Source: Roseivivax marinus | Lineage (GTDB): Bacteria; Pseudomonadota; Alphaproteobacteria; Rhodobacterales; Rhodobacteraceae | Assembly (NCBI RefSeq): GCF_900109705.1 | Contig: NZ_FOAI01000016.1 | Location: 30,560-94,559 of the forward strand | Direction: 5' to 3' | DNA: 64,000 nucleotides | Shown here: piece after piece, positions 51,189-61,413 of the stretch | Layout of the letters: each line of letters begins with the position of its first letter | How positions within the stretch are numbered: position 1 is the stretch's first letter | Position numbers and translations under genes: made by a program | Notes under the pieces: generated by a model | What the model was told of the DNA's origin: nothing | Database searches by the model: none | What the model saw: only the letters and a program-made list of their open reading frames with translations

Positions 51189-52200
51189 GTGTCCTCCAGT
51201 GTCTTGGCGATGCGGTCCTTGGTGGCGGCGTCGCAGAACGCGGCGTCGAGCGAGGTGCGGGCGAGGTCCGCGAAGGCCGCCTCGTCCCAGCCGTGGGTGC
51301 GGGCGAGGGCACGGTACTCGTCGCGCATGGTGGTGTGGAAGAAAGGCGGGTCGTCGGTCGAGACGGTGACGGTCACGCCCGCCGCGCGCAGCCGCTCGAC
51401 CGGGTGCCGCGCGAGGTCGGAATAGACGCCCAGAGCGACGTTCGAGCCGGGGCAGACCTCCAGAACGATGCCCTTATCCACCAACTTGTCCACAAGCGCG
51501 GGATCCTCGATGGCGCGGACGCCGTGGCCGATGCGCTCGACGCCGAGGTCCTCGATGGCGGCGCGCACCTCAGCGGGGCCGCGCCACTCGCCGGCATGGG
51601 TGGTCAGCCGCAGCCCGGCCTCGCGCGCGCAGTCGAAGGCCCAGGCGAAGTCCTTCTGTTCGCCCGCATTTTCGTCCCCGCCCATGCCGAAGCCGACGAT
51701 CCAGTCGCCGGCCGTCTCGGCGGCGCAGCGGGCGGACTTGCGGGCACGGTCGGGCCCGAAATGGCGCACGCAGGTGACGATCCCGCGCAAGGTGACGCCG
51801 AGGTCGCGTTCCGCGGCGTCAGCGGTTTCTCGGATCGCGGCCACGTGGTCCGTCCAGGCATCCACATCCCCGCCGCCACAGAAATCGGGGCTGATGAAGG
51901 TTTCCGTGTAGAGCACGCCGTTTGCGGCCTGTTCTTCGAGCACGGCCCGGGTCAGGCGGGCGTAATCCTCGGGCCCCTTGATGACGCTGGTGGCGGCCTC
52001 GTAGGTCTCGAGGAAGGGCACGAAGCCGCGGAAATCGTAGGAGCCGTCGGGCCGGAAGATGCGCGACAGGTCGGTGCGCTTCTCGGAGGCGAGCCCGCGC
52101 ACGAAGGACGGCGGGGCCGCCCCCTCGATGTGCAGGTGCAGCTCGACCTTGGGCAGGGCCGCGATGGCCTCCAGCCGCTCCTCGTTCATCGCCTCGTCCA

Positions 52201-52201
<1 letters not shown>
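51173..52201 (-). CDS. add: Adenosine deaminase
   Basis: 342 residues. Zinc-site motif ELHLHIEGA near the N-terminus, then the catalytic region [15 protein letters not shown] (with the conserved glutamate), [11 protein letters not shown], and the STDDPPFF aspartates. It deaminates adenosine to inosine (or adenine in some relatives). The ATG at 52201 shares a base with the deoB stop (TGATG). The sequence pattern is typical; adenine versus adenosine preference is inferred from the operon, which otherwise handles nucleosides. Confidence 0.92.
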
Positions 52202-53427
<1,226 letters not shown>

Positions 53428-53461
53428 GCTTGCCCCTCCCGGGCACAGGGCCCGGCTTCTT

Positions 53462-53515
53462 CTCGGTCAAAATACTCCAGGGGAGTCGCCGCAGGCGACG
53501 GGGGCAGCGCCCCCT
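53462..53515. repeat. REP-like element between deoA and deoB
   Basis: The sequence TCAAAATACTCC is followed by two short hairpins: GTCGCC/GGCGAC (53485-53499) and GGGGGC/GCCCCC (53500-53514). Elements of this kind (AAATACTCC plus GGGGGCAGnGCCCCC) are scattered through Rhodobacterales genomes in my memory of them. It lies inside the operon and could lower downstream expression. Confidence 0.55.
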
Positions 53516-53542
53516 CCCCGGCCGGGCATCCGCGCGGCGCGC

Positions 53543-54850
53543 TCATCCCACGTGCCCCCGCACCAGCGGCGCCGGTTCGACCGGCCGGGCGCCGAGCGTC
53601 ACCGCCGCGCGCACAGCCTCCACCGCGCGGGCCGCCGAGGCCTCGTCCGCGGCATGGACCACGGCCAGCGGATCGCCGCGCGCGACCCGCGTTCCCGGCG
53701 GGGCGACGTCGGTGAGGCCCACGGAGGGGTCGATGGACGCGCCCTCGCGGACCCTGCCGCCGCCGAGATCCACGACGGCGTGGCCCAGCGCCTCGCCGTC
53801 GATGGCGGTCACGTGGCCGTCCGTTTCCGCTGCGACCGACATCTCGACCGGCGCGCGGGGCAGCAGGTCCGCGCCGCGCTCCGCGAGGTCGGCCGGGCCG
53901 CCCATGGCGTGGATCATGCGTCCGAAGCGCTCGGCGGCGGACCCGTCGTCGAGCGCCGTCTCGAGCCGCGTGGCGGCCTGCGCCTCGTCCGCCGCCAGCC
54001 CGGCTGCCGCGAGGAGCCGCGCGCCCAGAGCCACCGTGCAGTCGCGCAGGCGGCCGCGAGCGCGGCCCGTCAGGACGTCCAGCGCGGCGCGCACCTCGAC
54101 CGCGTTGCCCAGCGCGGGCGCAAGCGGCTGGTCCATGTCGGTGATGATCGCGGTGGCGGTGCAGCCGGCCTCGCGCGCGGTCGAGACGAGCGCCTCGGCC
54201 AGGTCCCGCGCGGCGGCCTCGGTCTTCATGAACGCGCCCGAGCCGACCTTCACGTCGAGGATCAGCCCGCCGATCCCGGCGGCAAGCTTCTTGGACAGGA
54301 TCGAGGCCACGATGAGATCGACGCTCTCGACCGTCGATGTGGCGTCGCGCACGGCGTAGAGCTTGCGGTCCGCCGGCGCGAGGTCGGCGGTCGCTCCGGC
54401 GATCACGCAGCCGCACGAGTCGACCACCGAGCGCAGGCGCGTCGCGTCGAGATCGGTGGACACGCCCGGGATCGCCTCGAGCTTGTCGAGCGTGCCGCCG
54501 GTGTGACCCAGCCCGCGGCCCGAGATCATCGGCACCCTCACGCCGCAGGCGGCCAGCGCCGGGGCCAGCACGAGGCTGGTGCAGTCCCCCACCCCGCCGG
54601 TCGAGTGCTTGTCGAGCGCCGGCGCCCCGTCGCCCCAGTCGAGCCGCGCGCCGCTGTCGCGCATGGCAAGCGTCAGCGCCGCGCGGCCGGCTGGCCCGAG
54701 GCCCGTGCGGCACACCCCCATGGCGAAGGCTCCGGCCTGCGCGTCGCCGACCTCGCCCCGGCCGATCCCGGTGGCGAACCGCGCCAGCGCATCGGGCGGC
54801 GGCGCGGTGCCCGCGCGCAGGGCCGACAGGACCTCGCGGACGACGCTCAC
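53543..54850 (-). CDS. deoA: Thymidine phosphorylase
   Basis: 435 residues. Pyrimidine nucleoside phosphorylase pattern: the hallmark DKHSTGGVGDCTSLVLAPALAACGVRVPMISGRGLGHTGGTLDKLEAIPG, and the phosphate/substrate loop YAVRDATSTVESVDLIVASILSKKLAAGIGGLILDVKVGSGAFMKT. It splits thymidine or deoxyuridine into base and deoxyribose 1-phosphate. The start at 54850 overlaps the cdd end by 4 bp. It supplies DeoB with deoxyribose 1-phosphate. Confidence 0.96.
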   Translation of the reverse strand: MSVVREVLSALRAGTAPPPDALARFATGIGRGEVGDAQAGAFAMGVCRTGLGPAGRAALTLAMRDSGARLDWGDGAPALDKHSTGGVGDCTSLVLAPALAACGVRVPMISGRGLGHTGGTLDKLEAIPGVSTDLDATRLRSVVDSCGCVIAGATADLAPADRKLYAVRDATSTVESVDLIVASILSKKLAAGIGGLILDVKVGSGAFMKTEAAARDLAEALVSTAREAGCTATAIITDMDQPLAPALGNAVEVRAALDVLTGRARGRLRDCTVALGARLLAAAGLAADEAQAATRLETALDDGSAAERFGRMIHAMGGPADLAERGADLLPRAPVEMSVAAETDGHVTAIDGEALGHAVVDLGGGRVREGASIDPSVGLTDVAPPGTRVARGDPLAVVHAADEASAARAVEAVRAAVTLGARPVEPAPLVRGHVG

Positions 54851-55248
54851 GCGCGGTCCATGTGATCGGCTCCGAACGCGCCGGGCAGAAGCTCGGCGAC
54901 GGTCGTGCGTCGCTCGGTGCCGTCCACGGTGGCGAGCGTCACCGATACGCCCGCATCGGCGAACTCGGCGATCTTCTGACGGCAGCCGCCGCAGGGCGGC
55001 ACCGGACTGTCGGCATCGGCGACGACGTAGATCTCCGCGATGCGGGCGCCGGGCCCGGCGGTCGCGATCATCGCGGCGATGGCGCCGGCCTCGGCGCAGG
55101 TGCCCTCGGGGTAGGCCACGTTCTCGACGTTGCAGCCGGAATGGGTGGCGCCGGTCGCATCGCGCAGGGCGGCGCCGACGCGAAAGCGGGAATAGGGCAC
55201 GTAGGCGTTTTCACGCACCGCGAGCGCGGCCTCGCGCAGATCGGTCAT
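54847..55248 (-). CDS. cdd: Cytidine deaminase
   Basis: 133 residues, of the small tetrameric class. The zinc site is CNVENVAYPEGTCAEAGAI (CAE with the catalytic glutamate) and PPCGGCRQKIAEF (two cysteines). The N-terminus AYVPYSRFRVGAAL is typical. It deaminates cytidine/deoxycytidine to uridine/deoxyuridine. The start ATG 55248 follows GGAGCGCCCCCC; the longer frame is rejected. First gene of the operon. Confidence 0.94.
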   Translation of the reverse strand: MTDLREAALAVRENAYVPYSRFRVGAALRDATGATHSGCNVENVAYPEGTCAEAGAIAAMIATAGPGARIAEIYVVADADSPVPPCGGCRQKIAEFADAGVSVTLATVDGTERRTTVAELLPGAFGADHMDRA

Positions 55249-55363
55249 GGGGGGCGCTCCTCGGGGCGGGGACAGGTTGGCCATATCGTGCACATGGGCG
55301 CCGGGTGGGTGCAAGCAGGCCGGGAACCGGCTGGCGGCGGCCCGCGTTCCGGAGGCGAACAAT

Positions 55364-55636
55364 ATGGGAACACGAACCATGACCGATCAGACCGACCAGA
55401 CGCCCGACACCGCCGACGAGGCGACCGACACGACGACGCCCAAGCAGGACGCGCCGGGCAATGCCGACAAGCCGGTGTCGTCCTGGACCACGGGCGACGA
55501 GCCGATGACCGGCGCGCAGGCCTCCTACCTCAAGACGCTCTGCGAGGAGGCGGGCGAGCAGTTCGACCCCGAGATGACCAAGGCCGACGCCTCGCGCCGC
55601 ATCGACGCGCTGCAATCGGCCACCGGGCGCGGCTGA
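55364..55636 (+). CDS. DUF3072 domain-containing protein, copy 1
   Basis: 90 residues: a Thr/Asp-rich disordered N-terminal half, then SSWTTGDEPMTGAQASYLKTLCEEAGEQFDPEMTKADASRRIDALQSAT. The DEPMTxAQ motif and following helix match DUF3072, a small domain of unknown function often seen at the end of other proteins. A GGAGG site lies 8 nt before ATG 55364; ATG 55379 is an alternative. A second, related gene follows 65 bp later. Confidence 0.82.
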   Translation: MGTRTMTDQTDQTPDTADEATDTTTPKQDAPGNADKPVSSWTTGDEPMTGAQASYLKTLCEEAGEQFDPEMTKADASRRIDALQSATGRG

Positions 55637-55700
55637 GCCCGCCCCGCCGGAACCGCCCCGGTCCGGGGGCGTTCCCGGCACGACCCAAGGAGATGCTGAC

Positions 55701-55895
55701 ATGACCGATACGCAGAAGGATGCCAACGACCCGGCCCACGATCTGCCGGACGACCCGCGCGAGCCGATGACCGACGCGCAGGCCGCCGAGATCCGCCGGC
55801 TGGCCGACGCCACCGGGTCCGACGTCACGCTCAACATGACCCAGCGCGAGGCCGAGCGTTATCTCGAAGAGCTGCGCGAGCGCGCGGGCCAGTAG
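55701..55895 (+). CDS. DUF3072 domain-containing protein, copy 2
   Basis: 64 residues: HDLPDDPREPMTDAQAAEIRRLADATGSDVTLNMTQREAERYLEELRER. The PREPMTDAQAAEI motif and the two helices align with the C-terminal part of the preceding gene product, so the pair is probably a tandem duplication that has diverged. The gene has a good AAGGAG site (55688-55693). Function unknown; both are small and acidic. Confidence 0.8.
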   Translation: MTDTQKDANDPAHDLPDDPREPMTDAQAAEIRRLADATGSDVTLNMTQREAERYLEELRERAGQ

Positions 55896-55998
55896 ACCGC
55901 TCCGACACCCGGCTTTGCCGCCGATGGCGCGCATGCCGGGTTCCGCCCCCGCGACATTTGGGCTAGCCCTGCGGTGACACTCGCGCGGGGGACACCAC

Positions 55999-58278
55999 AT
56001 GTCGGATCAGGGCAACGAGACGCTGCGGCAGCAGGCACTCGATTACCATCGCAACCCTCAACCCGGTAAGCTCGAAATCCGGGCGACCAAGCCGATGGCG
56101 AACGGCCGCGACCTCGCGCGGGCCTACTCGCCCGGTGTCGCCGAGGCCTGCCTCGAGATACGGGACGACGAACAGACGGCGCGCGACTACACCGCGCGCG
56201 GAAACCTCGTGGCCGTAGTTTCGAACGGGTCCGCGGTTCTGGGTCTCGGCAACATCGGCGCGCTGGCGTCGAAGCCGGTGATGGAAGGCAAGGCGGTCCT
56301 CTTCAAGAAATTCTCGGGCATCGACTGCTTCGACATCGAGCTGAACGAACCCGACCCCGAAAAGCTGGCCGACATCGTGTGCGCGCTGGAGCCGACCTTC
56401 GGCGCGATCAACCTCGAGGACATCAAGGCCCCGGACTGCTTCATCGTCGAGAAGCTCTGCCGCGAGCGGATGAACATCCCCGTCTTTCACGACGACCAGC
56501 ACGGCACCGCCATTGTCGTCGGCGCGGCGGCGACCAACGCGCTGCGCGTGGCCGGAAAGAAATTCGAGGACATCAAGATCGTCTCGACCGGGGGCGGCGC
56601 GGCGGGCATCGCCTGTCTCAACATGCTGCTGAAGCTCGGCGTCCGTCGCGAGAATGTCTGGCTGTGCGACCTGGAGGGGCTCGTCCACGAAGGCCGCGAG
56701 AAGGACATGACCCCGCAGAAGGCGGAGTACGCCCAGCCCGGTGGCGCGCGCACGCTGGATGACGTGATCGAGGGCGCGGACCTGTTCCTCGGACTGTCCG
56801 GGCCGAACGTGCTAAAGCCCGAGCACGTCAAGAAGATGGCCGATCGTCCGGTGATCTTCGCGCTGGCCAACCCCAACCCCGAGATCATGCCCGACGTCGC
56901 CCGCGAGGCCGACCCGACGGCGATCATCGCGACGGGGCGGTCGGACTACCCGAACCAGGTCAACAACGTCCTTTGCTTTCCGTTCATCTTCCGCGGCGCG
57001 CTGGACGTGGGCGCGACCGACATCAACGACGAGATGCAGATCGCCTGCGTCGAGGGGATCGCCGCGCTGGCGCGCGCGACCACCAGCGCCGAGGCCGCGG
57101 CCGCCTATCGCGGCGAGCAGCTGACCTTCGGCGCCGACTACCTGATCCCGAAGCCCTTCGACCCGCGGCTGTCGGCGACGGTGTCGGTGGCCGTGGCGAA
57201 GGCGGCGATGGACTCGGGCGTGGCGACCCGGCCGCTCGAGGCTCTCGACGCCTATCGCGACCGGCTCAACGCCAACGTCTACAAGTCGGCGCTGCTCATG
57301 CGTCCGGTCTTCGAATCCGCCGCCACCGCCGCGCGCCGGATCGTCTTTGCCGAGGGCGAGGACGAGCGCGTGCTGCGCGCCGCGCAGGCGATCATCGAGG
57401 AGACCACCGAACAGCCGATCCTTATCGGCCGCCCCGAGGTTATCGCCATGCGCTGCGAGCGCATGGGCCTCGAGATCCGGCCCGAGCGCGACTTCAACAT
57501 CGTGAACCCCGAGAACGACCCGCGTTACCGCGACTACTGGGAGACCTACCACCAGCTCATGGCGCGGCGCGGCGTCACGCCCGACCTCGCCCGTGCGATC
57601 ATGCGCACCAACACCACCGCCATCGGCGCGGTGATGGTCCATCGCGAGGAGGCCGACGCGCTGATCTGCGGCACGTTCGGCGAGTATCGCTGGCACCTCA
57701 ACTACATCACGCAGGTCCTCGGCACCCCGTCGCTCAGACCGCACGGGGCGCTGTCGCTGATGATCCTCGAGGACGGTCCGCTGTTCATCGCCGACACCCA
57801 TGTCCACGTCGAACCCACGCCCGAGCAGATCGCGCTGGCGGCCATCGGCGCCGCGCGGCACGTGCGCCGCTTCGGACTGACGCCGAACGTGGCGCTGTGC
57901 TCGCAGTCGCAGTTCGGCACGCAGGACAGCGGCCCGGCCGAGCGGGTGCGGCAGGCAATCTCGATCCTCGACGGCAGCCCGCGGGACTTCTGCTACGAGG
58001 GCGAGATGAACGTGGAGGCCGCGCTCGACGCCGGTCTGCGCGACCGCCTGTTCCCCGGCAACCGCATGGAGGGCGCGGCGAACGTGCTGGTCTTCGGCAC
58101 GGCCGACGCGGCCTCGGGGGTGCGCAACATCCTCAAGGCCAAGGCCGGCGGTCTCGAGGTCGGCCCGATCCTCATGGGCATGGGCAACCGCGCGCACATC
58201 GTCACATCGTCGATCACCGCGCGGGGCCTTCTGAACATGGCCGCGATCGCGGGCACCCCGGTCGCCGAATACGGCTGA
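55999..58278 (+). CDS. maeB: NADP-dependent malic enzyme with phosphotransacetylase-like domain
   Basis: 759 residues. The malic enzyme part (1-430) has [72 protein letters not shown] and [14 protein letters not shown] with the nucleotide-binding region. The C-terminal half (about 430-759) resembles phosphotransacetylase: [16 protein letters not shown] and [20 protein letters not shown]. MaeB oxidatively decarboxylates malate to pyruvate; in related bacteria the Pta-like part is catalytically inactive but regulatory. It helps supply NADPH and pyruvate from organic acids, fitting a chemoheterotrophic roseobacter. Downstream lies a stem-loop and prpE. Confidence 0.95.
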   Translation: MSDQGNETLRQQALDYHRNPQPGKLEIRATKPMANGRDLARAYSPGVAEACLEIRDDEQTARDYTARGNLVAVVSNGSAVLGLGNIGALASKPVMEGKAVLFKKFSGIDCFDIELNEPDPEKLADIVCALEPTFGAINLEDIKAPDCFIVEKLCRERMNIPVFHDDQHGTAIVVGAAATNALRVAGKKFEDIKIVSTGGGAAGIACLNMLLKLGVRRENVWLCDLEGLVHEGREKDMTPQKAEYAQPGGARTLDDVIEGADLFLGLSGPNVLKPEHVKKMADRPVIFALANPNPEIMPDVAREADPTAIIATGRSDYPNQVNNVLCFPFIFRGALDVGATDINDEMQIACVEGIAALARATTSAEAAAAYRGEQLTFGADYLIPKPFDPRLSATVSVAVAKAAMDSGVATRPLEALDAYRDRLNANVYKSALLMRPVFESAATAARRIVFAEGEDERVLRAAQAIIEETTEQPILIGRPEVIAMRCERMGLEIRPERDFNIVNPENDPRYRDYWETYHQLMARRGVTPDLARAIMRTNTTAIGAVMVHREEADALICGTFGEYRWHLNYITQVLGTPSLRPHGALSLMILEDGPLFIADTHVHVEPTPEQIALAAIGAARHVRRFGLTPNVALCSQSQFGTQDSGPAERVRQAISILDGSPRDFCYEGEMNVEAALDAGLRDRLFPGNRMEGAANVLVFGTADAASGVRNILKAKAGGLEVGPILMGMGNRAHIVTSSITARGLLNMAAIAGTPVAEYG

Positions 58279-58286
58279 CGCCCCTG

Positions 58287-58314
58287 CCCCGGCGCCCGTC
58301 GCGGGGCGCCGGGG
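58287..58314 (+). terminator. Stem-loop after maeB
   Basis: CCCCGGCGCCC (58287-58297) and GGGCGCCGGGG (58304-58314) form an 11-bp stem, loop GTCGCG. No T-run follows, so it may act as a weak or Rho-assisted terminator. Confidence 0.5.
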
Positions 58315-58454
58315 GCTGAAAAGTCCTCCACTCCCCCGGCGCGCGGCGGAAAATTTCTTTTCGGCCTGTGCCCTGTGCTTCGTCTGCGGTCTTGCCCCGG
58401 CGGCCTCCGGTTCCGTAACACTCTTGCGACGTAACGCGGAGGAGGAGCCCGTTC

Positions 58455-60347
58455 ATGTCCTACAGCGACACCTACGGCGCGTGGAAGGCCGATCCCGAGG
58501 CCTTCTGGATGCAGCAGGCCGAGGCCATCGACTGGGATCGCGCCCCGTCGAAGGCGCTCTTCGAGGAGGAGGACGGGCGCTATTCGTGGTTCGCGGACGG
58601 CATGGTCAACACCTGCTGGAACGCGGTGGACCGCCACGTCGAGGCCGGCCGCGGCGAGCAGATCGCTATCATCTACGACAGCCCGGTGACCGGCACCGTG
58701 CGCCGCATCTCGTTTCACGAGCTGCGCAACCGGGTGGCCACGCTGGCCGGCGCGCTGCGCGCCAAGGGCGTCGAAAAGGGCGACCGGGTCGTCATCTACA
58801 TGCCGATGATCCCCGAGACGCTGGAGGCGATGCTGGCCTGCGCCCGGCTTGGCGCGATCCACTCGGTAGTCTTCGGCGGCTTCGCGGCGAACGAGCTGGC
58901 GGTGCGGATCGACGACGCCAAGCCCAAGGCGATCATCGCGGCAAGCTGCGGGATCGAGCCCGGCCGCACCGTGCACTACAAGCCGCTGCTGGACGCCGCC
59001 ATCGACCAGGCACGGCACAAGCCGGACTTCTGCGTGATCTTCCAGCGCGAGGCCGAGGTCGCGCAGCTGATCGAGGGGCGCGACGTGAACTGGCACGGCT
59101 TCCAGTTCGGGGTGGAGCCGGCCGACTGCGTCCCCGTCGAGGGTGATCACCCGGCCTACGTGCTTTACACCTCGGGGACGACCGGCGCGCCCAAGGGCGT
59201 GGTGCGGCCCACGGGCGGGCACCTCGTGGCGCTGAACTGGACCATGAAGAACATCTACGACGTGAACCCCGGAGAGGTCTTCTGGGCCGCCTCCGACGTG
59301 GGCTGGGTCGTGGGCCACAGCTACATCTGCTACGCGCCGCTGATCCACGGCAACACCACGGTGGTGTTCGAGGGCAAGCCGGTGGGCACGCCCGACGCGG
59401 GCACCTTCTGGCGGGTCATCGCGGACCACGACGTGAAAAGCTTCTTCACCGCGCCAACCGCGTTCCGGGCGGTCAAGCGCGAGGATCCCGACGGCGAGTT
59501 CATTCGCAAGTACGACCTGTCGGGCCTGCGCGCGATCTACCTTGCCGGTGAACGCGCCGACCCCGACACCATCGAGTGGACGCAGAAGATGACCGGCAAG
59601 CCGGTCTACGATCACTGGTGGCAGACCGAGACCGGCTGGACCATCGCCGGCAACCCCGCGGGGCTCGAACCTCTGCCGGTCAAGATCGGCTCGCCCACGG
59701 TGGCGATGCCGGGCTACGACATCCGCATCCTCGCCGAGGACGGCACCGAGAAGCCCGCGGGCGAGCTGGGCGCCATCGCGATCAAGCTGCCGCTGCCGCC
59801 GGGCACGCTGCCGACTCTCTGGAATGCCGAGGACCGGTTCCGGAAGTCCTACCTGACGACCTTCCCCGGCTACTACGAGACCGGCGATGCCGGCATGAAG
59901 GACGAGGACGGCTATCTCTGGATCATGGCGCGCACCGACGACGTCATCAACGTCGCCGGGCACCGGCTGTCCACCGGCGGCATGGAAGAGGTGCTGGCCT
60001 CGCATCCCGACGTGGCCGAATGCGCGGTGATCGGCGTGCGCGACGAGCTGAAGGGCCAGCTGCCCATGGGGTTCGTCTGCCTGACCAAGGGCGTGAACCG
60101 CCCTGCGGAGGAGATCGAGGCCGAGTGCGTGAAGCTCGTGCGCGACCGCATCGGGCCGGTGGCGGCGTTCAAGCTGTGCAAGGTCGTCGAGCGCCTACCC
60201 AAGACGCGCTCGGGCAAGATCCTGCGGCGGGTGATGGCGGCGATCGCCGATGGCGACGAGTTCAAGACACCTGCCACGATCGACGATCCGGCGATCCTCG
60301 ACGAGGTGCGCGACGACGTGGCGGCGATGGGCTACCCGCGCGCCTGA
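58455..60347 (+). CDS. prpE: Propionyl-CoA synthetase (acyl-CoA synthetase, AMP-forming)
   Basis: 630 residues of the acetyl-/propionyl-CoA synthetase type. ATP motif YTSGTTGAPKGVVRPTGGHLVAL, VYDHWWQTETGW near residues 385-395, and the catalytic lysine K588 in PKTRSGKILRRVM, which is often acetylated for control. The N-terminal DTYGAWKADPEAFWMQQAEAIDWDR and TEKPAGELGAIAIKLPLPPG favour the propionyl-CoA branch over Acs. It activates propionate (or another short acid) for entry into the methylmalonyl or methylcitrate routes; none of those genes are here. A GGAGGAG site precedes ATG 58455. Confidence 0.9.
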   Translation: MSYSDTYGAWKADPEAFWMQQAEAIDWDRAPSKALFEEEDGRYSWFADGMVNTCWNAVDRHVEAGRGEQIAIIYDSPVTGTVRRISFHELRNRVATLAGALRAKGVEKGDRVVIYMPMIPETLEAMLACARLGAIHSVVFGGFAANELAVRIDDAKPKAIIAASCGIEPGRTVHYKPLLDAAIDQARHKPDFCVIFQREAEVAQLIEGRDVNWHGFQFGVEPADCVPVEGDHPAYVLYTSGTTGAPKGVVRPTGGHLVALNWTMKNIYDVNPGEVFWAASDVGWVVGHSYICYAPLIHGNTTVVFEGKPVGTPDAGTFWRVIADHDVKSFFTAPTAFRAVKREDPDGEFIRKYDLSGLRAIYLAGERADPDTIEWTQKMTGKPVYDHWWQTETGWTIAGNPAGLEPLPVKIGSPTVAMPGYDIRILAEDGTEKPAGELGAIAIKLPLPPGTLPTLWNAEDRFRKSYLTTFPGYYETGDAGMKDEDGYLWIMARTDDVINVAGHRLSTGGMEEVLASHPDVAECAVIGVRDELKGQLPMGFVCLTKGVNRPAEEIEAECVKLVRDRIGPVAAFKLCKVVERLPKTRSGKILRRVMAAIADGDEFKTPATIDDPAILDEVRDDVAAMGYPRA

Positions 60348-60407
60348 AGCGGGCCGGCCGGCGGGGCGGACGGTCCGCCCGGCGCGCCGTGCTCGGAAAC
60401 CGACGAC

Positions 60408-60591
60408 ATGGTGCTCGCCCCCTTGCTGATCGCCGCCACCTTCGTGCTGGCACCATCGCGCTGCTCAGCGCTCATGGCGGGTTCACCGGGCTGGTGATGT
60501 CCGCCAATTTCGCCGTCTCGGCCCCCGGCGCGCTGCGGCCGGTTGCGTTCGAGCGCCTGGCGGAGACCGGGTTCGGCACCAACGGCGGCTA
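60408..60591 (+). pseudogene. Frameshifted small hydrophobic ORF
   Basis: ATG 60408 begins MVLAPLLIAATFVLA, and in the next frame from about 60450 a matching hydrophobic piece GTIALLSAHGGFTGLVMSAN continues to a stop at 60591 (tail SAPGALRPVAFERLAETGFGTNGG). One inserted base near 60450 would join them into a protein of about 60 residues. It could be a small membrane protein broken by a frameshift, or a sequencing error; no family recognised. Confidence 0.35.
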
Positions 60592-61086
60592 GCGGCGCAC
60601 GTCCTCCAGAAGCTCCGGAGAGATCCTGTCGTGCCCGTGCAGCACGGTGAAGACACCGGTAGTCTCGACCACCGCCGCCTGCACCTGCGCGAGGCCGCCG
60701 ACATTCGCGTCGCGCAACTTGGCCCAGAGGTCCGCGCGGGTCATGTCGGCCTGATGCAGGTTGGCTTCGAGGATCTCGCCGTTCTCGACGACGACCAGGG
60801 GACGGTTGTCGAGGGTGTTCTCGAACCACGTCCAGCGCGTGCGGATCGGCGCCACCACCATCTGCCACACGAACAGCGCGGCGATAGCGAGGATGGGCAC
60901 CCAGAGGCTCTTGTCCAGGGCGGTGATCCCGTTGGCCAGAACCGAGCCCAGGGCAACGGTTACCGCGAAATCGAAGCCCGAGAGCTTGGAGAACGAGCGC
61001 AGGCCGAAAACGCGACTGAACGCGATGATGACCGCCATCAGGATCGCAATGCGGATGAAGATGTCGAAAGCGTCCGCCCAGGTCAT
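60589..61086 (-). CDS. DUF421 domain (YetF-like) membrane protein
   Basis: 165 residues. Three hydrophobic segments (about 9-80: IFIRIAILMAVIIAFSRVFGLRSFSKLSGFDFAVTVALGSVLANGI and VPILAIAALFVWQMVV) are followed by the cytoplasmic DUF421 domain RPLVVVENGEILEANLHQADMTRADLWAKLRDANVGGLAQVQAAVVETTGVFTVLHG. This matches the YetF/YdfR family, whose role is unknown. Start 61086 has a GAGGAACACAC site. Its stop overlaps the region of the frameshifted ORF. Confidence 0.88.
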   Translation of the reverse strand: MTWADAFDIFIRIAILMAVIIAFSRVFGLRSFSKLSGFDFAVTVALGSVLANGITALDKSLWVPILAIAALFVWQMVVAPIRTRWTWFENTLDNRPLVVVENGEILEANLHQADMTRADLWAKLRDANVGGLAQVQAAVVETTGVFTVLHGHDRISPELLEDVRR

Positions 61087-61413
61087 GTGTGTTCCTCGTG
61101 CGCCAGAGGATCGGTCCCGGGCAAGGGCGCGTGATCCTCTAGCGCGCCGGAGCCATCGTTTCGGCCGGAACACCCGCATCGCGGGGCCGGCGCCCCGCGC
61201 CGCGAATGACCGCGCGGCGAGGCTTCATTCCGGGCGAACGTCACATTCGATATTCGGGTTCCGGGCCGCCGCGCCCAAGCCAAGTTTCCCGCGCGGAAAC
61301 GCACCGTTCCGGACGATGTCGCTTCACGGTTGACGGGGGCCGCGGCACGCGTCTTTGTGAGCTTCCGGTACATTGTGCCGGAAGACTTTGAATACATGCA
61401 GGAATTTCCGAAT
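61087..61413. other. Divergent region with GTTTCC/GGAAAC inverted repeat
   Basis: 327 bp between divergent genes (DUF421 and the RTX protein). At 61284-61300 GTTTCC and GGAAAC are inverted around CGCGC. A very similar palindrome lies upstream of glyA (63862-63877). No promoter boxes are certain. Confidence 0.4.

Noticed and set aside
57993..60005. 670-codon antisense frame over maeB/prpE
   Set aside because: GC-driven shadow; both overlapping sense genes are certain.
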